Assembly: GCA_910575545.1 (NCBI GenBank) | Contig: CAJTFH010000006.1 | Span: forward strand, 80,281-144,280 | From: Bacteroidales bacterium | GTDB lineage: Bacteria > Bacteroidota > Bacteroidia > Bacteroidales > Muribaculaceae | DNA: 64,000 nt | Direction: 5' to 3' | In this document: in pieces, positions 17,997-26,974 of the stretch | Numbering within the stretch: the stretch's first letter is position 1 | Layout: each line of letters starts with the position of its first letter | The notes under the pieces: model-generated | What the model was told of the DNA's origin: nothing | The model's input: only the letters and a program-made list of their open reading frames with translations | Database searches by the model: none | Made by a program: the position numbers and the translations under genes

Positions 17997-20255
17997 TTAG
18001 TCGCGGAATTCGCGGCGGGGTCCGCGGGGGCCTTCACGACGCGGGCCACGGTCTCCGTCGCGTCGCGGCATACGGTCTCCGTCGCGACGGGGGCCTTCGC
18101 GGCGCGGGCCGCGCGGGCGCTCGGCGGGTTCAACGTAGCCTTCGGGTTTTTCCTGAAGGGCGCGCATCGACAGTCGGTATTTGCCGGTTTTCTTGTCGAT
18201 TTCGATGAGTTTGACGGTCAGCTCGTCGCCTTCTTTGATGCCTGAGGCTTCCATGTCGGGCAGACGCTCCCATGAAATTTCCGAGATGTGGAGCAGTCCG
18301 TCGCGGTTTGGCATGAATTCTACGAATGCGCCGAAATCCTGGATTGTGCGCACTTTGCCGGTGTAGACTTTCCCCTCTTCGGGCAGTTCCACGATGGCAT
18401 TGATCATCGAGAGTGCCTTGTCGATTGATTCTTTGTTGGCTGCGGCGACTTCGATGTAGCCGCCCTCCGGAATCTCGTCGATGGAAACGGTTGCGCCCGA
18501 TGCTTCCTGGATGCCCTGGATGATTTTTCCGCCCGGGCCGATAACGGCGCCGATGAGGTCTTTGGGGATGAGCATGGTGACGATGCGGGGAACGTGGGGT
18601 TTGTAGTCCTCGCGTGGCGCTGGTATGGTCTGCTCGATGATGTCGAGGATATGAAGGCGTCCCTCGCGGGCCTGGTTTAGGGCGCGCTCAAGGATTTCAT
18701 AGCTAAGGCCGTCGCATTTGATGTCCATCTGGGTGGCGGTTATTCCCTGGCGTGTGCCGGTCACTTTGAAGTCCATATCGCCGAGGTGGTCTTCGTCGCC
18801 GAGGATGTCGGAGAGGATGGCGTACTGGCCTGTTGCGTTGTCGGTAATCAGTCCCATTGCGATTCCGCTGACTGGGCGGCGCAGTTTGACACCAGCATCC
18901 ATCAGCGCCAATGTGCCGGCGCAGACGGTTGCCATCGACGATGAGCCGTTGCTCTCGAGGATGTCGCTCACAACGCGGCATACATAGGGGAAATCGTCGG
19001 GGAACATGCGCTTGATGGCGCGGTGGGCGAGGTTGCCGTGGCCGATTTCGCGGCGGCCTACGCCGCGGGTCGGACGGGCTTCGCCTGTTGAGAATGGGGG
19101 GAAGTTGTAGTGGAGAAGGAAGCGCTCGCGCCCTTGGTTGAGCACGTCGTCGAGGATTTTCTCATCGAGTTTGGTGCCGAGGGTGACGGTTGAGAGCGAC
19201 TGGGTTTCGCCGCGTGTGAACACTGCCGACCCGTGGGGGCCGGGCAGGTAGTCGACTTCGCACCAGATGGGGCGGATTTCGTTGGTTTTGCGGCCGTCGA
19301 GGCGGATTCCTTCGTCGAGGATGCAACGGCGCACGGCATCGCGTTCAACGTCGTGGTAGTAGCGTTTCACCAGCGGGGCTTTCTCGTCGCGTTCCTCTTC
19401 GGGGAGCGATTCGATGTATTCGTCGCAGATGGCGTCGAAAGAGTCCTGGCGCCAGTGTTTGTCAGCGCATCCGGCTTTGGCCACTGCGTATGCTTTGTCG
19501 TAGCATTTGTCGCGCACGTCTTTGCGCAGCTCTTCATCGTTGACTTCGTGGCAGTATTCGCGTTTTACGGTCTTGCCGGCGGCCTCGGCCAGTTCGAGCT
19601 GAACCTGGCAATGCTTCTTGATTTCTTCGTGGGCGGCTTTGAGGGCTGCAAGGAGTTCGGCTTCCGAAACCTCGTTCATCTCTCCTTCAACCATCATGAT
19701 GTTTTCGGCGGTTGCGCCTACCATCAGTTCCATGTCGGCGCGTTCAAGCTGCTCGAAAGTGGGGTCGATTACGAATTCGCCGTCAACGCGGGCCACACGC
19801 ACTTCCGAGATGGGGCCGTGGAACGGGATATCGCTCACGGCTATGGCTGCCGATGCGGCGAGCCCTGCGAGGGCGTCGGGGATTTCTACACCGTCGGCTG
19901 AGAACATCGTTATGTTCACGAAAGTCTCGGCGTGGTAGTTATCGGGGAACAGCGGGCGAAGCACGCGGTCGACCAGGCGCGATGTCAGGATTTCGTAGTC
20001 TGACGCGCGGCCTTCGCGTTTGAGGAAGCCTCCGGGGAAACGCCCTGCTGATGAGAATTTTTCTTTGTAGTCAACTGTAAGGGGCATAAAGTCTACCCCC
20101 TCTCCGGCCTCTTTGGCCGATACCACCGTTGCGAGCAACATGGTGTTGCCCATACGGAGTTCCACTGCTCCATCAGCCTGCTTGGCGAGCTTGCCGGTTT
20201 CAAGCGTTATCTCGCGACCGTCGGGCAGGGTGATGGTCTTTTTAATCGGGTTCAT
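17997..20255 (-). CDS. pnp: Polyribonucleotide nucleotidyltransferase with Arg/Gly/Pro-rich tail
   Basis: 752 residues. It degrades RNA phosphorolytically from the 3' end. Order: first RNase PH-like domain, alpha-helical linker, second RNase PH-like domain with [18 protein letters not shown] and [21 protein letters not shown] domain (about 560-620, [20 protein letters not shown]), S1 domain (about 628-697, [18 protein letters not shown]). After S1 a tail of about 45 residues is made almost only of R, P, G, D and E, with repeated PRRDGDR and PRREGPR units; this is not part of the catalytic core and probably binds RNA or partners. It is monocistronic, between its own promoter and terminator. 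Confidence 0.96.
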   Translation of the reverse strand: MNPIKKTITLPDGREITLETGKLAKQADGAVELRMGNTMLLATVVSAKEAGEGVDFMPLTVDYKEKFSSAGRFPGGFLKREGRASDYEILTSRLVDRVLRPLFPDNYHAETFVNITMFSADGVEIPDALAGLAASAAIAVSDIPFHGPISEVRVARVDGEFVIDPTFEQLERADMELMVGATAENIMMVEGEMNEVSEAELLAALKAAHEEIKKHCQVQLELAEAAGKTVKREYCHEVNDEELRKDVRDKCYDKAYAVAKAGCADKHWRQDSFDAICDEYIESLPEEERDEKAPLVKRYYHDVERDAVRRCILDEGIRLDGRKTNEIRPIWCEVDYLPGPHGSAVFTRGETQSLSTVTLGTKLDEKILDDVLNQGRERFLLHYNFPPFSTGEARPTRGVGRREIGHGNLAHRAIKRMFPDDFPYVCRVVSDILESNGSSSMATVCAGTLALMDAGVKLRRPVSGIAMGLITDNATGQYAILSDILGDEDHLGDMDFKVTGTRQGITATQMDIKCDGLSYEILERALNQAREGRLHILDIIEQTIPAPREDYKPHVPRIVTMLIPKDLIGAVIGPGGKIIQGIQEASGATVSIDEIPEGGYIEVAAANKESIDKALSMINAIVELPEEGKVYTGKVRTIQDFGAFVEFMPNRDGLLHISEISWERLPDMEASGIKEGDELTVKLIEIDKKTGKYRLSMRALQEKPEGYVEPAERPRGPRREGPRRDGDRMPRRDGDRGPRREGPRGPRREFRD

Positions 20256-20289
20256 TCTGTGTTTTTTGTTTTTAACTTCTTAAATCGCG

Positions 20290-20297
20290 CAAAGATA
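20290..20297 (-). promoter_or_regulatory. Candidate -7 box for pnp
   Basis: TATCTTTG on the minus strand, 35 nt before the pnp start. The remaining 170 bp up to the tRNA terminator show no gene. Confidence 0.5.
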
Positions 20298-20468
20298 CGA
20301 AAAATTCTCCGGTTTCCCATGCCGCTTTGCGCCTTATTCTCTGTGGCATAACAAAAAAATATGCAAAATATGCATAATGCGGGGATGGTGTGTGGCCGAT
20401 TGTGTTGGGTGGTGTGGGGTTTCTATGTGGTTGGTGTGTGCAGGTGTGAAAGCAGGGGCATGAAAAAA

Positions 20469-20511
20469 AGAATCACTAACCTCAATCCGAAGATTGAAAA
20501 TTAGTGATTCT
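20469..20511 (-). terminator. Terminator of tRNA-Asp
   Basis: An 11-bp stem AGAATCACTAA/TTAGTGATTCT with an inner stem TCAATC-CGAA-GATTGA, followed on the minus strand by seven T residues. A textbook intrinsic terminator 14 nt beyond the tRNA. Confidence 0.9.
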
Positions 20512-20524
20512 CCTCTCTCTCCTG

Positions 20525-20598
20525 CGGTGCGGACGAGACTCGAACTCGCGACCCCCTGCGTGACAGGCAGGTATTCTAACCAGCTGAACTACCGCACC
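20525..20598 (-). tRNA. tRNA-Asp (GTC)
   Basis: On the minus strand the acceptor stem GGTGCGG pairs with CCGCACC, with discriminator G. D arm GTTCAGCTGGTTAGAAT, anticodon stem CCTGC/GCAGG around loop CTGTCAC (anticodon GTC), T arm GCGAG-TTCGAGT-CTCGT. 74 nt; CCA is not encoded. Confidence 0.97.
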
Positions 20599-20700
20599 AA
20601 AGGTTTGCTATCCCGGTAAACCTCAGTTCTCGAAAACTCCTCGCTTGGAGTTCCACTCCGCTTTTTCAAGCGCCGTTGGTTTCCCTTTCGTTTGCGTGTG

Positions 20701-20732
20701 CAAAGTTACACGCCTTTTCTCATTCCACCAAA
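20701..20732 (-). promoter_or_regulatory. Promoter of tRNA-Asp
   Basis: Minus strand TTTG (20729-20732), 20-nt spacer, TAACTTTG (20701-20708). A start near 20694 leaves about 95 nt of 5' leader. Confidence 0.6.
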
Positions 20733-20778
20733 TTTTTTTGCAACTTTCTTCAAAAAATCTGCAATTTTTCCTTGTTTT

Positions 20779-20813
20779 CCCCTCAAAAACCCTCTTTCGG
20801 GGCTTTTTAGGGG
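20779..20813 (-). terminator. Probable terminator of the coaX-CorC operon
   Basis: Immediately after the CorC-family stop, CCCCTAAAAAGCCC and GGGTTTTTGAGGGG (minus strand) form an imperfect stem around a GAAA-containing loop, with T5 in the descending arm. Confidence 0.5.
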
Positions 20814-20815
20814 GG

Positions 20816-22087
20816 TCAATCCTCTTCTTTACGGGAGATTTTTATCAGTTCAAGGCGGTTGGCGGATTTTTCGATGACCTCCATATTATAGTCGCCAAGC
20901 TCGATGGCGGTGCCTTTAGCCGGAATCTGGCCTGTTGAGAAGAGGATGTATCCGGCCAGGGTCTGGTATTCGTCTTCTTCTGGTAGGTCGAAGTGATATT
21001 TTTCGTTGAGATATTCGATTTCTGCACGTCCGGAAAATTCATATACCCCCGGTGCGATTTCCCGCTCGGTGATCTGTTCGTGGTCGTGTTCGTCTTGGAT
21101 GTCGCCGCAAATCTCCTCCATGAGGTCTTCTAGGGTCACCATGCCGGATGTGCCGCCGAATTCGTCGACTATTATGGCTATCGAGCGTTTCTCGGCCAGC
21201 AGACGGCGCAGCATTTTATTTGCCATAAGGGTTTCGGGGGCGTAGACAACGTCTTTCAGTTGTTCCTTCCAATCGCGCCCGGCTATGAAAAGCTCGCTCA
21301 CATGGATGTAGCCGAGCACGTTGTCGATGTCGTCGCGGTAGACTATGATTTTCGACCGGCCCGATTCGGTGAACAGGCGGCTGAGCTGTGCCCGCGAGGT
21401 GTTGTCGATGTCGACGGCCACGATTTCATTGCGCGGTGTCATGCAGTCGCGCAGGTGTATGGTCGAGAAGTCGAGGGCGTTGTGGAAAATCTTAACTTCG
21501 TTTTCAACCTGGGCTTTCTCTTCGGTCTGCTCGTCGATTGTCTGCTCAAGGTATTCGTTGAGGTCGACCAGCGACAGTGCGCCGAGTTTGGCGTTGCGGT
21601 CTTTGACCCCGAAAATTTTCATCAGTATCTTCGACAGCCATGTGGTGAACAGCGAGATGGGGTAGAGCAGTAGGTAGATTGTTGCCGTGAGTGGGGCGAA
21701 CAGCTGCATTGACCGGTTGGGGTTGATGCGGAATATGGTCTTGGGCAGGAATTCGCCGGTTATCAATATTATGCCGGTTGATATCAGCGTCTGGGCGATG
21801 AGCACGAGCGCCTGGTTGTCGAGCCACCCTTCGAGAGTGGGCTCTATCATTTTTGCCGCTCCCATTCCGTAGATGACCAGCACGATGTTGTTTCCAACAA
21901 GGATTGTGGATATGAAGAATTCAGACCGTGAATAGAACAGGTTGAGCACTTTGCCTACGAATCCCCCTTTCTGCACGTCGAGTTCGACCCTCACCCGGTC
22001 TGAGGTTACGAATGCTATTTCGATGCCGGAGAAGAAGGCTGAGAAGGCCAGAGATATGAGTGTGATGATTAGCCAGGTGGTATCCAT
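20816..22087 (-). CDS. CNNM/CorC (HlyC) family membrane protein with CBS pair
   Basis: 423 residues. Residues 1-190 are the CNNM (DUF21) transmembrane domain with the IEIAFVTSDRVRVEL motif after TM1; residues about 205-330 are two CBS domains (LRDCMTPRNEIVAVDIDNTS, IIVDEFGGTSGMVTLEDLME); the end is a CorC/HlyC domain (VYEFSGRAEIEYLNEKYHF). The family transports or regulates Mg2+ and other divalent cations, often with ATP/Mg sensing by CBS; haemolysin is a legacy name. It is the last gene of coaX-OMP-lptC-CorC, 15 bp after lptC. Confidence 0.9.
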   Translation of the reverse strand: MDTTWLIITLISLAFSAFFSGIEIAFVTSDRVRVELDVQKGGFVGKVLNLFYSRSEFFISTILVGNNIVLVIYGMGAAKMIEPTLEGWLDNQALVLIAQTLISTGIILITGEFLPKTIFRINPNRSMQLFAPLTATIYLLLYPISLFTTWLSKILMKIFGVKDRNAKLGALSLVDLNEYLEQTIDEQTEEKAQVENEVKIFHNALDFSTIHLRDCMTPRNEIVAVDIDNTSRAQLSRLFTESGRSKIIVYRDDIDNVLGYIHVSELFIAGRDWKEQLKDVVYAPETLMANKMLRRLLAEKRSIAIIVDEFGGTSGMVTLEDLMEEICGDIQDEHDHEQITEREIAPGVYEFSGRAEIEYLNEKYHFDLPEEDEYQTLAGYILFSTGQIPAKGTAIELGDYNMEVIEKSANRLELIKISRKEED

Positions 22088-22102
22088 TGTTTCAGATGTG
22101 TG

Positions 22103-22735
22103 TTAATTGGCTGCCCCGGGGGTGGCGGTGGCCGATGTGTCGCGGTCTCCGGGCGTTTTCCGGAATGCGCTTGTGGGGAATATTCCTGAAGGTTTGCGGA
22201 TTGTGTAGGTTGTCATGCTTTCATTTGACTCGAATCCGTAGCCTTCGATGGTCCGGTCGGTGCGCTCTATGTGGATGAAGGAGTCGGAGTAGATTTTCCG
22301 GGAGTTCTGGTCCCAGAACAGCTGCTGGGTGAGGAAACGGTCGCCGTTGACGTTGCGCATCCTGACGTTGCGGTCGAACCGCCACAGGCGTTTGCCGCTG
22401 AAATATGTTGCCGTGTCGGCGGTGAATGTGCCGTCTTCTTTCATGTTGTCGTCGAGTTTGACGATGAACATGCCGTCGGGGAAGTTCCAGTGGGGCTCTT
22501 GGGCTTCTTCAAACATCAGCCACAGTGGGGTGGTTATGTGGTAGCGGGTGTAGCCTGAGTCGGAGATGGTTGTCGAGACGTTTATTGTCTTCATGGTGGG
22601 GAATGTCTCCGGGTCGGCGCTGATGGCGATGGTGTCGCGGTGGTCGTCGGAACATGCCGCCGCCACAAGCGCAACGATTGCCACCGCCAGGAGCGGCGGC
22701 AGCATCCTCATTCCTGTCGTGTTTTGCCGTCTCAC
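22103..22735 (-). CDS. lptC: LptC-like LPS export lipoprotein
   Basis: 210 residues. The N-terminus has a hydrophobic stretch ending in VAAACSDD, a lipobox. The rest fits an LptC/LptA beta-jellyroll: SDSGYTRYHITTPLWLMFEE and MRNVNGDRFLTQQLFWDQNS, which resembles the repeating strand pattern of LptC in Bacteroidetes. It would pass LPS from the LptBFG transporter to LptA. The gene order coaX-OMP-LptC-CorC is, as I recall, conserved across Bacteroidales and supports the call. Confidence 0.85.
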   Translation of the reverse strand: MRRQNTTGMRMLPPLLAVAIVALVAAACSDDHRDTIAISADPETFPTMKTINVSTTISDSGYTRYHITTPLWLMFEEAQEPHWNFPDGMFIVKLDDNMKEDGTFTADTATYFSGKRLWRFDRNVRMRNVNGDRFLTQQLFWDQNSRKIYSDSFIHIERTDRTIEGYGFESNESMTTYTIRKPSGIFPTSAFRKTPGDRDTSATATPGAAN

Positions 22736-22748
22736 TGCCGGATGGCTG

Positions 22749-24011
22749 TTATTTCAGCTTGTTGCGCCAGAACCACAGCTCGTTGAAGTTCACTCCGAGC
22801 GTGACCATGAAATAGTTTTCTTTGACCAGCGGCGAGGGGTGAGCCTGCCGGTTCTTGTATTCGAGGCTCAGGTTGACCATAGTCTTCGACGATGGCGCCG
22901 GCAGTCCGAAACCGAGGCTTACACCTATCTCCCTGAGGCTGTTGTCGCCCACCTTGATGTAGTCGTTGCAGTAGTATGCCCCCAGGCGGTAGTTGATTTT
23001 CTGCACCCAGCTTCCACGGGGACGGTTTACGAACTGCAGGCCGATTCCCGCTTTCCAGCGGTTGTTGAACGAACCTGTGGCGTCGTTGAACCCTTCTATG
23101 GTGGCGAATCTGGCGTTTTTCCAGGGTTGGTATGTGAAGTCGGCTTCCACCATCAGCCTTCCCTGCCATTCGTAGTTTATGCCGGCACCCCAGGTTTCGG
23201 CCATGCGGGAACGCCCGTTGAGGTTGAGGTTTGCGATGGTGTCGGGTTTCTCATCTGCGTTTACGTCGTATTTGACGCCGTAGGTGTGGCCGCGGAATGT
23301 TTTGGCGGGTGAGTAGACCGCGCCAAGTGTCAGGGCGTTGTCGGCATTGAAGGCAATTCGGTATTGCAGGCCGAACCGCAGGTCGTAGTCGCGCACTTCG
23401 ATAACCCTCTCGAACAGTGATGTGCTGCTCGAGGTGTTGTCGTCGCCGTCGCTGTAGACGTATGTGTCGTTTACCAGTGTGCCGAACAGGTAGCTTGCGT
23501 TGACACCCAACGACAATCCTTTGAAGGGTGTTGCCCCGAATCCGAGGTAGACCTGGTTGAGCGACCCGTGGCCTGAGTGGGCGTTGCTGCCGTTGGCAAT
23601 CTCGTCGCCGAAGCTGTAGCCTACTTCAGAATAGGGTATCAGACCGGCGGATGCGCCGAGCCATTTGGTGATGGGCACCTGCAAGGTGATATAGTCGAGG
23701 CCTCCGGTGAAGTTGCTCCCTTTTTCGCCGGCGTCGCTGGTGCGCAGGGTCTTTATGTCGGCTCCTATGTCGAAGAGGAATGTCAGAGAGTCCATCCCTG
23801 CGTAGCTGGCCGGGTTCATGAAGTTGATCTGCCGCCCGGAGCGCATGGCATAACCCACCCCGCCCATTGATTTCTGCACGGTGTTAGCCTGGTCGCTGAT
23901 TAGTCCGTAACCGAAACGTGAATAGGGCGACACGGTGTTGTTTTCAGCGCTCAGCGAGAAAGCTGCCGCAGCCAGCGTTGTTATTGCGATGATGAGTTTA
24001 TTTATTTTCAT
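22749..24011 (-). CDS. Outer-membrane beta-barrel protein (FadL/OmpP1-like fold)
   Basis: 420 residues with a signal peptide ending near FSLSAENN. The early NTVSPYSRFGYGLISDQ and the MGGVGYAMRSGRQINFMNPA stretch resemble the entry part of FadL/PorV-like barrels (the N-P-A motif). Alternating strands fill the rest. Its start lies inside the 3' end of coaX (14-bp overlap) and lptC follows after 13 bp, so it belongs to that operon. Ligand unknown; a role in envelope biogenesis is inferred only from the neighbours. Confidence 0.8.
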   Translation of the reverse strand: MKINKLIIAITTLAAAAFSLSAENNTVSPYSRFGYGLISDQANTVQKSMGGVGYAMRSGRQINFMNPASYAGMDSLTFLFDIGADIKTLRTSDAGEKGSNFTGGLDYITLQVPITKWLGASAGLIPYSEVGYSFGDEIANGSNAHSGHGSLNQVYLGFGATPFKGLSLGVNASYLFGTLVNDTYVYSDGDDNTSSSTSLFERVIEVRDYDLRFGLQYRIAFNADNALTLGAVYSPAKTFRGHTYGVKYDVNADEKPDTIANLNLNGRSRMAETWGAGINYEWQGRLMVEADFTYQPWKNARFATIEGFNDATGSFNNRWKAGIGLQFVNRPRGSWVQKINYRLGAYYCNDYIKVGDNSLREIGVSLGFGLPAPSSKTMVNLSLEYKNRQAHPSPLVKENYFMVTLGVNFNELWFWRNKLK

Positions 24012-24723
24012 TGTAAAGTAGAATGCTTAACAGACCTTTGGTTACGAGGCATGGGTCGACTGTCGCCTCGAAATCCAGGAATTCGTTTACCCTGTGTGCC
24101 CATCCCCCCGTCAGCACTATACGGGTGTCGGCCGGGAGCATTGCCCTGTAGTAGGCGATTTCACCGACCACTCCTCTGACTGCTCCGGCTCTCATGGCCG
24201 TTGCCGTGTCAGTGCCCAGCAGGGGTGTGTCGCCATATCCTCCTACTTCGGGCAGACGTGCCGTGAAGCTGTGGAGCGAGCGTAGGCGCATTCCGATGCC
24301 GGGGGCGATGTTCCCCCCTTTGAAATGGCCGTCTGCGCTGACAAGGTCGTAGGTCACGGCCGTGCCCATGTCGACCACCAGCGAGTTTTCGCCCGGGAAA
24401 AGACTCCAAGCCCCCACTGCGGCGGCAATCCGGTCTTCACCCAGCGTGTGTGGTGTGGCGTAGTCGATTTTCAACGGCATCGGCATGTCGTGGCTCACCT
24501 CGCGCGCTTTCACACCCTGGCTTATCAGCAGCCTGGCGATTTTCTTGCCGTTTCCGGTCACTGAGCAACACAAGGCCCTTTCGGGGCGGAAACGCTCGGT
24601 CACGCTTTGAAGCTGCTGGGGTGTGAGCTGCTTCGATTCTTCCTGGTCAACAAGCTCGCTGCCGTCCCAAACGGCTATTTTTGCCGAACTGTTGCCTTGG
24701 TCGATGGTTAGATTCAGACCCAT
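23998..24723 (-). CDS. coaX: Type III pantothenate kinase
   Basis: 241 residues. It phosphorylates pantothenate, first step of CoA synthesis, without the feedback behaviour of CoaA. ASKHA-fold motifs: LTIDQGNSSAKIAVWDG (phosphate 1), DMGTAVTYDLVSADGHFKGG (phosphate 2 and catalytic Asp), GIGMRLRSLHSFTARLP (pantothenate site), LTGGWAHRV (adenosine). First gene of a four-gene minus-strand operon. Confidence 0.95.
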   Translation of the reverse strand: MGLNLTIDQGNSSAKIAVWDGSELVDQEESKQLTPQQLQSVTERFRPERALCCSVTGNGKKIARLLISQGVKAREVSHDMPMPLKIDYATPHTLGEDRIAAAVGAWSLFPGENSLVVDMGTAVTYDLVSADGHFKGGNIAPGIGMRLRSLHSFTARLPEVGGYGDTPLLGTDTATAMRAGAVRGVVGEIAYYRAMLPADTRIVLTGGWAHRVNEFLDFEATVDPCLVTKGLLSILLYNENK

Positions 24724-24789
24724 TGTTTATCGGATGCGGCCGTGGCATAACTCCCCCTCCCCGTTGATGCCGGAGGCCAATAATCGGGG

Positions 24790-24797
24790 CAAAATTA
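24790..24797 (-). promoter_or_regulatory. Candidate -7 box for the coaX operon
   Basis: TAATTTTG on the minus strand, 67 nt before coaX; -33 box not clear. Confidence 0.45.
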
Positions 24798-24848
24798 CAA
24801 AAACCTATTTAATAATCGCTTACACCCGTTGATAAAATTGCTTAAATA

Positions 24849-24892
24849 AGGAAGTGTGTCGCACTTCCTGAATCTACACTTCCTGAATCTAC
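24849..24892. repeat. Hairpin plus exact 15-bp tandem duplication downstream of luxS
   Basis: AGGAAGTG (24849-24856) and CACTTCCT (24862-24869) form an 8-bp stem with a 5-nt loop. Overlapping its right arm, ACTTCCTGAATCTAC occurs twice in tandem (24863-24877 and 24878-24892). The hairpin may act as a terminator for luxS; the duplication looks like slippage. Confidence 0.6.
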
Positions 24893-24927
24893 GAGTGTGT
24901 GGCGAAGTGTGGCGGTAGCAGCCGGAA

Positions 24928-25407
24928 TCAGGGATAGGTGAGGTTTTCCTCTTTCGGGCGCGAGAGCACTTCGGTCAGGTAGCGGCGTGCGTCGCGGCGT
25001 GCTGCCGCGAGATCCATGAATGTGTAGTTGCCGCAGTCGCGCGCAGTGGCGCCCGGCACTTTCCCTTCATATCCGGCTATGAATTCCATCACTTCACGCA
25101 TCAGCGGGAGGATATCGTTGGGCATGAGGTCTCCTTTAAGAATCAGGTAGTTGCCTGTGCAGCACCCCATCGGCCCCCAGTAGACGACCCGGTTTTTCCA
25201 TTGCGGGTGGTTGCGGAGGAAAGTGGCGGCGAGATGTTCCATGGCGTGGAGCGAGCGTGGTGTGAGGGCTTCCATGCGGTTTGGCTCGGTCATGCGTATG
25301 TCGAAGGTGGTGATTACGTCGCCTGAATCGGTTACGTCGCGCCGGCTGACATATACGCCTCTTAGCAGCCGCAGATGGTCGACTGTGAAACTGGCTATTT
25401 TTTCCAT
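24928..25407 (-). CDS. luxS: S-ribosylhomocysteine lyase
   Basis: 159 residues, family length. It cleaves S-ribosylhomocysteine to homocysteine and DPD, the precursor of autoinducer 2. The metal ligands are in SLHAMEHLAATFLR (His-x3-His) and MGCCTGNYL (Cys); FTVDHLRLLRGVYV is the usual N-terminus. It lies 57 bp downstream of mtnN, which makes its substrate, so the two form a two-step detoxification/AI-2 unit. Confidence 0.96.
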   Translation of the reverse strand: MEKIASFTVDHLRLLRGVYVSRRDVTDSGDVITTFDIRMTEPNRMEALTPRSLHAMEHLAATFLRNHPQWKNRVVYWGPMGCCTGNYLILKGDLMPNDILPLMREVMEFIAGYEGKVPGATARDCGNYTFMDLAAARRDARRYLTEVLSRPKEENLTYP

Positions 25408-25464
25408 TGGTGTTTTGTTTTCCGGTTGGTTTTGTCGGTTGGTTTTGTGTGTTTCCCGGTTGCG

Positions 25465-26139
25465 TTACGGGAGCAGTTTTTTCAGGATGCCGAATGTGCG
25501 CTCCGGCGCTGTCTGCCAGAAGTTGCAATATTGGTCGAGGTGGTTTTCCACGCCGGGGGTGTCGCTGACTACCCTGATGGCAAGGAACGGCACGTTTTTC
25601 AGGTGGCACACCTGGGCTATCGCCCCTGATTCCATGTCGACGGCAACAGCGCCGGGGCGTGTCTTCAACACGGCCGCGAGCTCTTCGGGAGTGGATATGA
25701 ACCTGTCGCCTGAAGCAATCAGCCCCCTTTTCACAATGCCCTGTTTCTGTAGCCCTTCAACGGAGAACAAGCCGGTGGCTCCCGGGAAAGTTTCCGGCAG
25801 TCCCTGCACCTGTCCCGGAGCATTGCCCGGGCCGCACCAGACGTCGTGGTAGCCGACTTCGTCGCCGACAACCACGTCGAGCACTCCGGCGCCATTGCCG
25901 GTGCCTCCGGCTATGCCGGTGTTTATCACTGCGTCGGGTGTGTATGCTTCGATTAAAGTCAATGCCCCTACGGCGGCATTGACTTTGCCGATGCCGCATT
26001 GTGTTGCAATGATCTGGTTTGTGCCGATGTGTCCGTTATAGTATTTTCGCCCGTTAAGTTCGGTTTCTGAAACTGTTTCCATCTCTCTCAGCAACATGCC
26101 GAGTTCTGATTCCATCGCGACAATAACTCCTATTTTCAT
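25465..26139 (-). CDS. mtnN: 5'-methylthioadenosine/S-adenosylhomocysteine nucleosidase
   Basis: 224 residues from ATG 26137-26139 (MKIGVIVAMESELGMLL); the frame is open 11 codons further up but the family begins here. It removes adenine from SAH, MTA and 5'-deoxyadenosine. Catalytic and binding residues: Glu in AMESE, GIGKVNAA, GIAGG, the ribose-binding AVDMESGAIAQV, and the catalytic Asp in RVVSDTPG. With luxS it recycles S-adenosylhomocysteine. Confidence 0.95.
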   Translation of the reverse strand: MKIGVIVAMESELGMLLREMETVSETELNGRKYYNGHIGTNQIIATQCGIGKVNAAVGALTLIEAYTPDAVINTGIAGGTGNGAGVLDVVVGDEVGYHDVWCGPGNAPGQVQGLPETFPGATGLFSVEGLQKQGIVKRGLIASGDRFISTPEELAAVLKTRPGAVAVDMESGAIAQVCHLKNVPFLAIRVVSDTPGVENHLDQYCNFWQTAPERTFGILKKLLP

Positions 26140-26277
26140 ATCTTTTCTCAACAATTTCTTATTTTTGCACATTCTATTAATAACAGCCGGGGCAGAGCAT
26201 TCCGGCTTGGCAGAGCTGCCGGAGGGACCGGCCCTGCTTCAGCGTTTAATATGTTTCAACATTAAAACCCATAAATC

Positions 26278-26967
26278 ATGTCAAACAAAGGCAATGCATT
26301 AATTTCTGTCATTCTCATCGCGTTGGGGGTGGTTTTTATCTGGCTTTATAACCGCGACACCCTTCCGCGAAGCATCGTTCTGCTGTGTGGGCTGGCATTC
26401 GTTGTTCCGGCCGTAATCAGCCTGTTGTCGATTTTCATATCGCGCAAGAATAACAGCCGTAGTTCAGGTCTGCGCGCTGTGCAGCTTGTTTGTGCCATCG
26501 GCGCGCTGGTGCTTGGCGGCTGCATTATTTTCATGCCCGATGTTTTCCGCCCGTTGCTGGTCTATCCGTTTGCGGCGCTGATGGTTTTCGGTGGCGCGTT
26601 CCAGATTTTCCAGCTGTCGCACAAATACCGACCGGTCGATTATCCCGCCTGGATGTTCGTTGTTCCGGTGCTGGTGCTTGTTGCAGGTGTTGTTATTCTC
26701 TGCTGGCCCGGGTTGCGTGAGCCTGTGAACCAGCCATGGATTGTGTTGACCACCGGGATTGCTGCAGTGGTCTATGGTGCCAACGGGCTGCTGATATCCA
26801 TCCTGCCTCATCGCCTGCCCCCTCTTCATGCGGCATCAGCGGTCGGTTTGCCTTATGCCAAGCATCCGGTTGAACCCGCCAAGGAGGTTGTGGCATCTCC
26901 GGATCCGTCGGGAACGGTTGTGCCTGATGAACCGGCTGAAGTTGGTGAACACCGCATGGCGGAATAG
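26278..26967 (+). CDS. DUF308-type multi-pass membrane protein
   Basis: 229 residues with about six transmembrane segments in three pairs, e.g. ALISVILIALGVVFIWLY, LVCAIGALVLGGCIIFM and FVVPVLVLVAGVVILCW, then a hydrophilic tail of about 50 residues rich in Pro and Glu. The paired-helix pattern and the G-x-x-x-I-x-x-P after each second helix match DUF308 (HdeD-like). Function unknown. It is a lone plus-strand gene converging on the kinase-like gene. Confidence 0.72.
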   Translation: MSNKGNALISVILIALGVVFIWLYNRDTLPRSIVLLCGLAFVVPAVISLLSIFISRKNNSRSSGLRAVQLVCAIGALVLGGCIIFMPDVFRPLLVYPFAALMVFGGAFQIFQLSHKYRPVDYPAWMFVVPVLVLVAGVVILCWPGLREPVNQPWIVLTTGIAAVVYGANGLLISILPHRLPPLHAASAVGLPYAKHPVEPAKEVVASPDPSGTVVPDEPAEVGEHRMAE

Positions 26968-26974
26968 CGCCTTC

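Noticed and set aside
24849..24892. A CRISPR-like repeat
   Set aside because: Only two tandem 15-bp units without spacers and no cas genes anywhere in the window.
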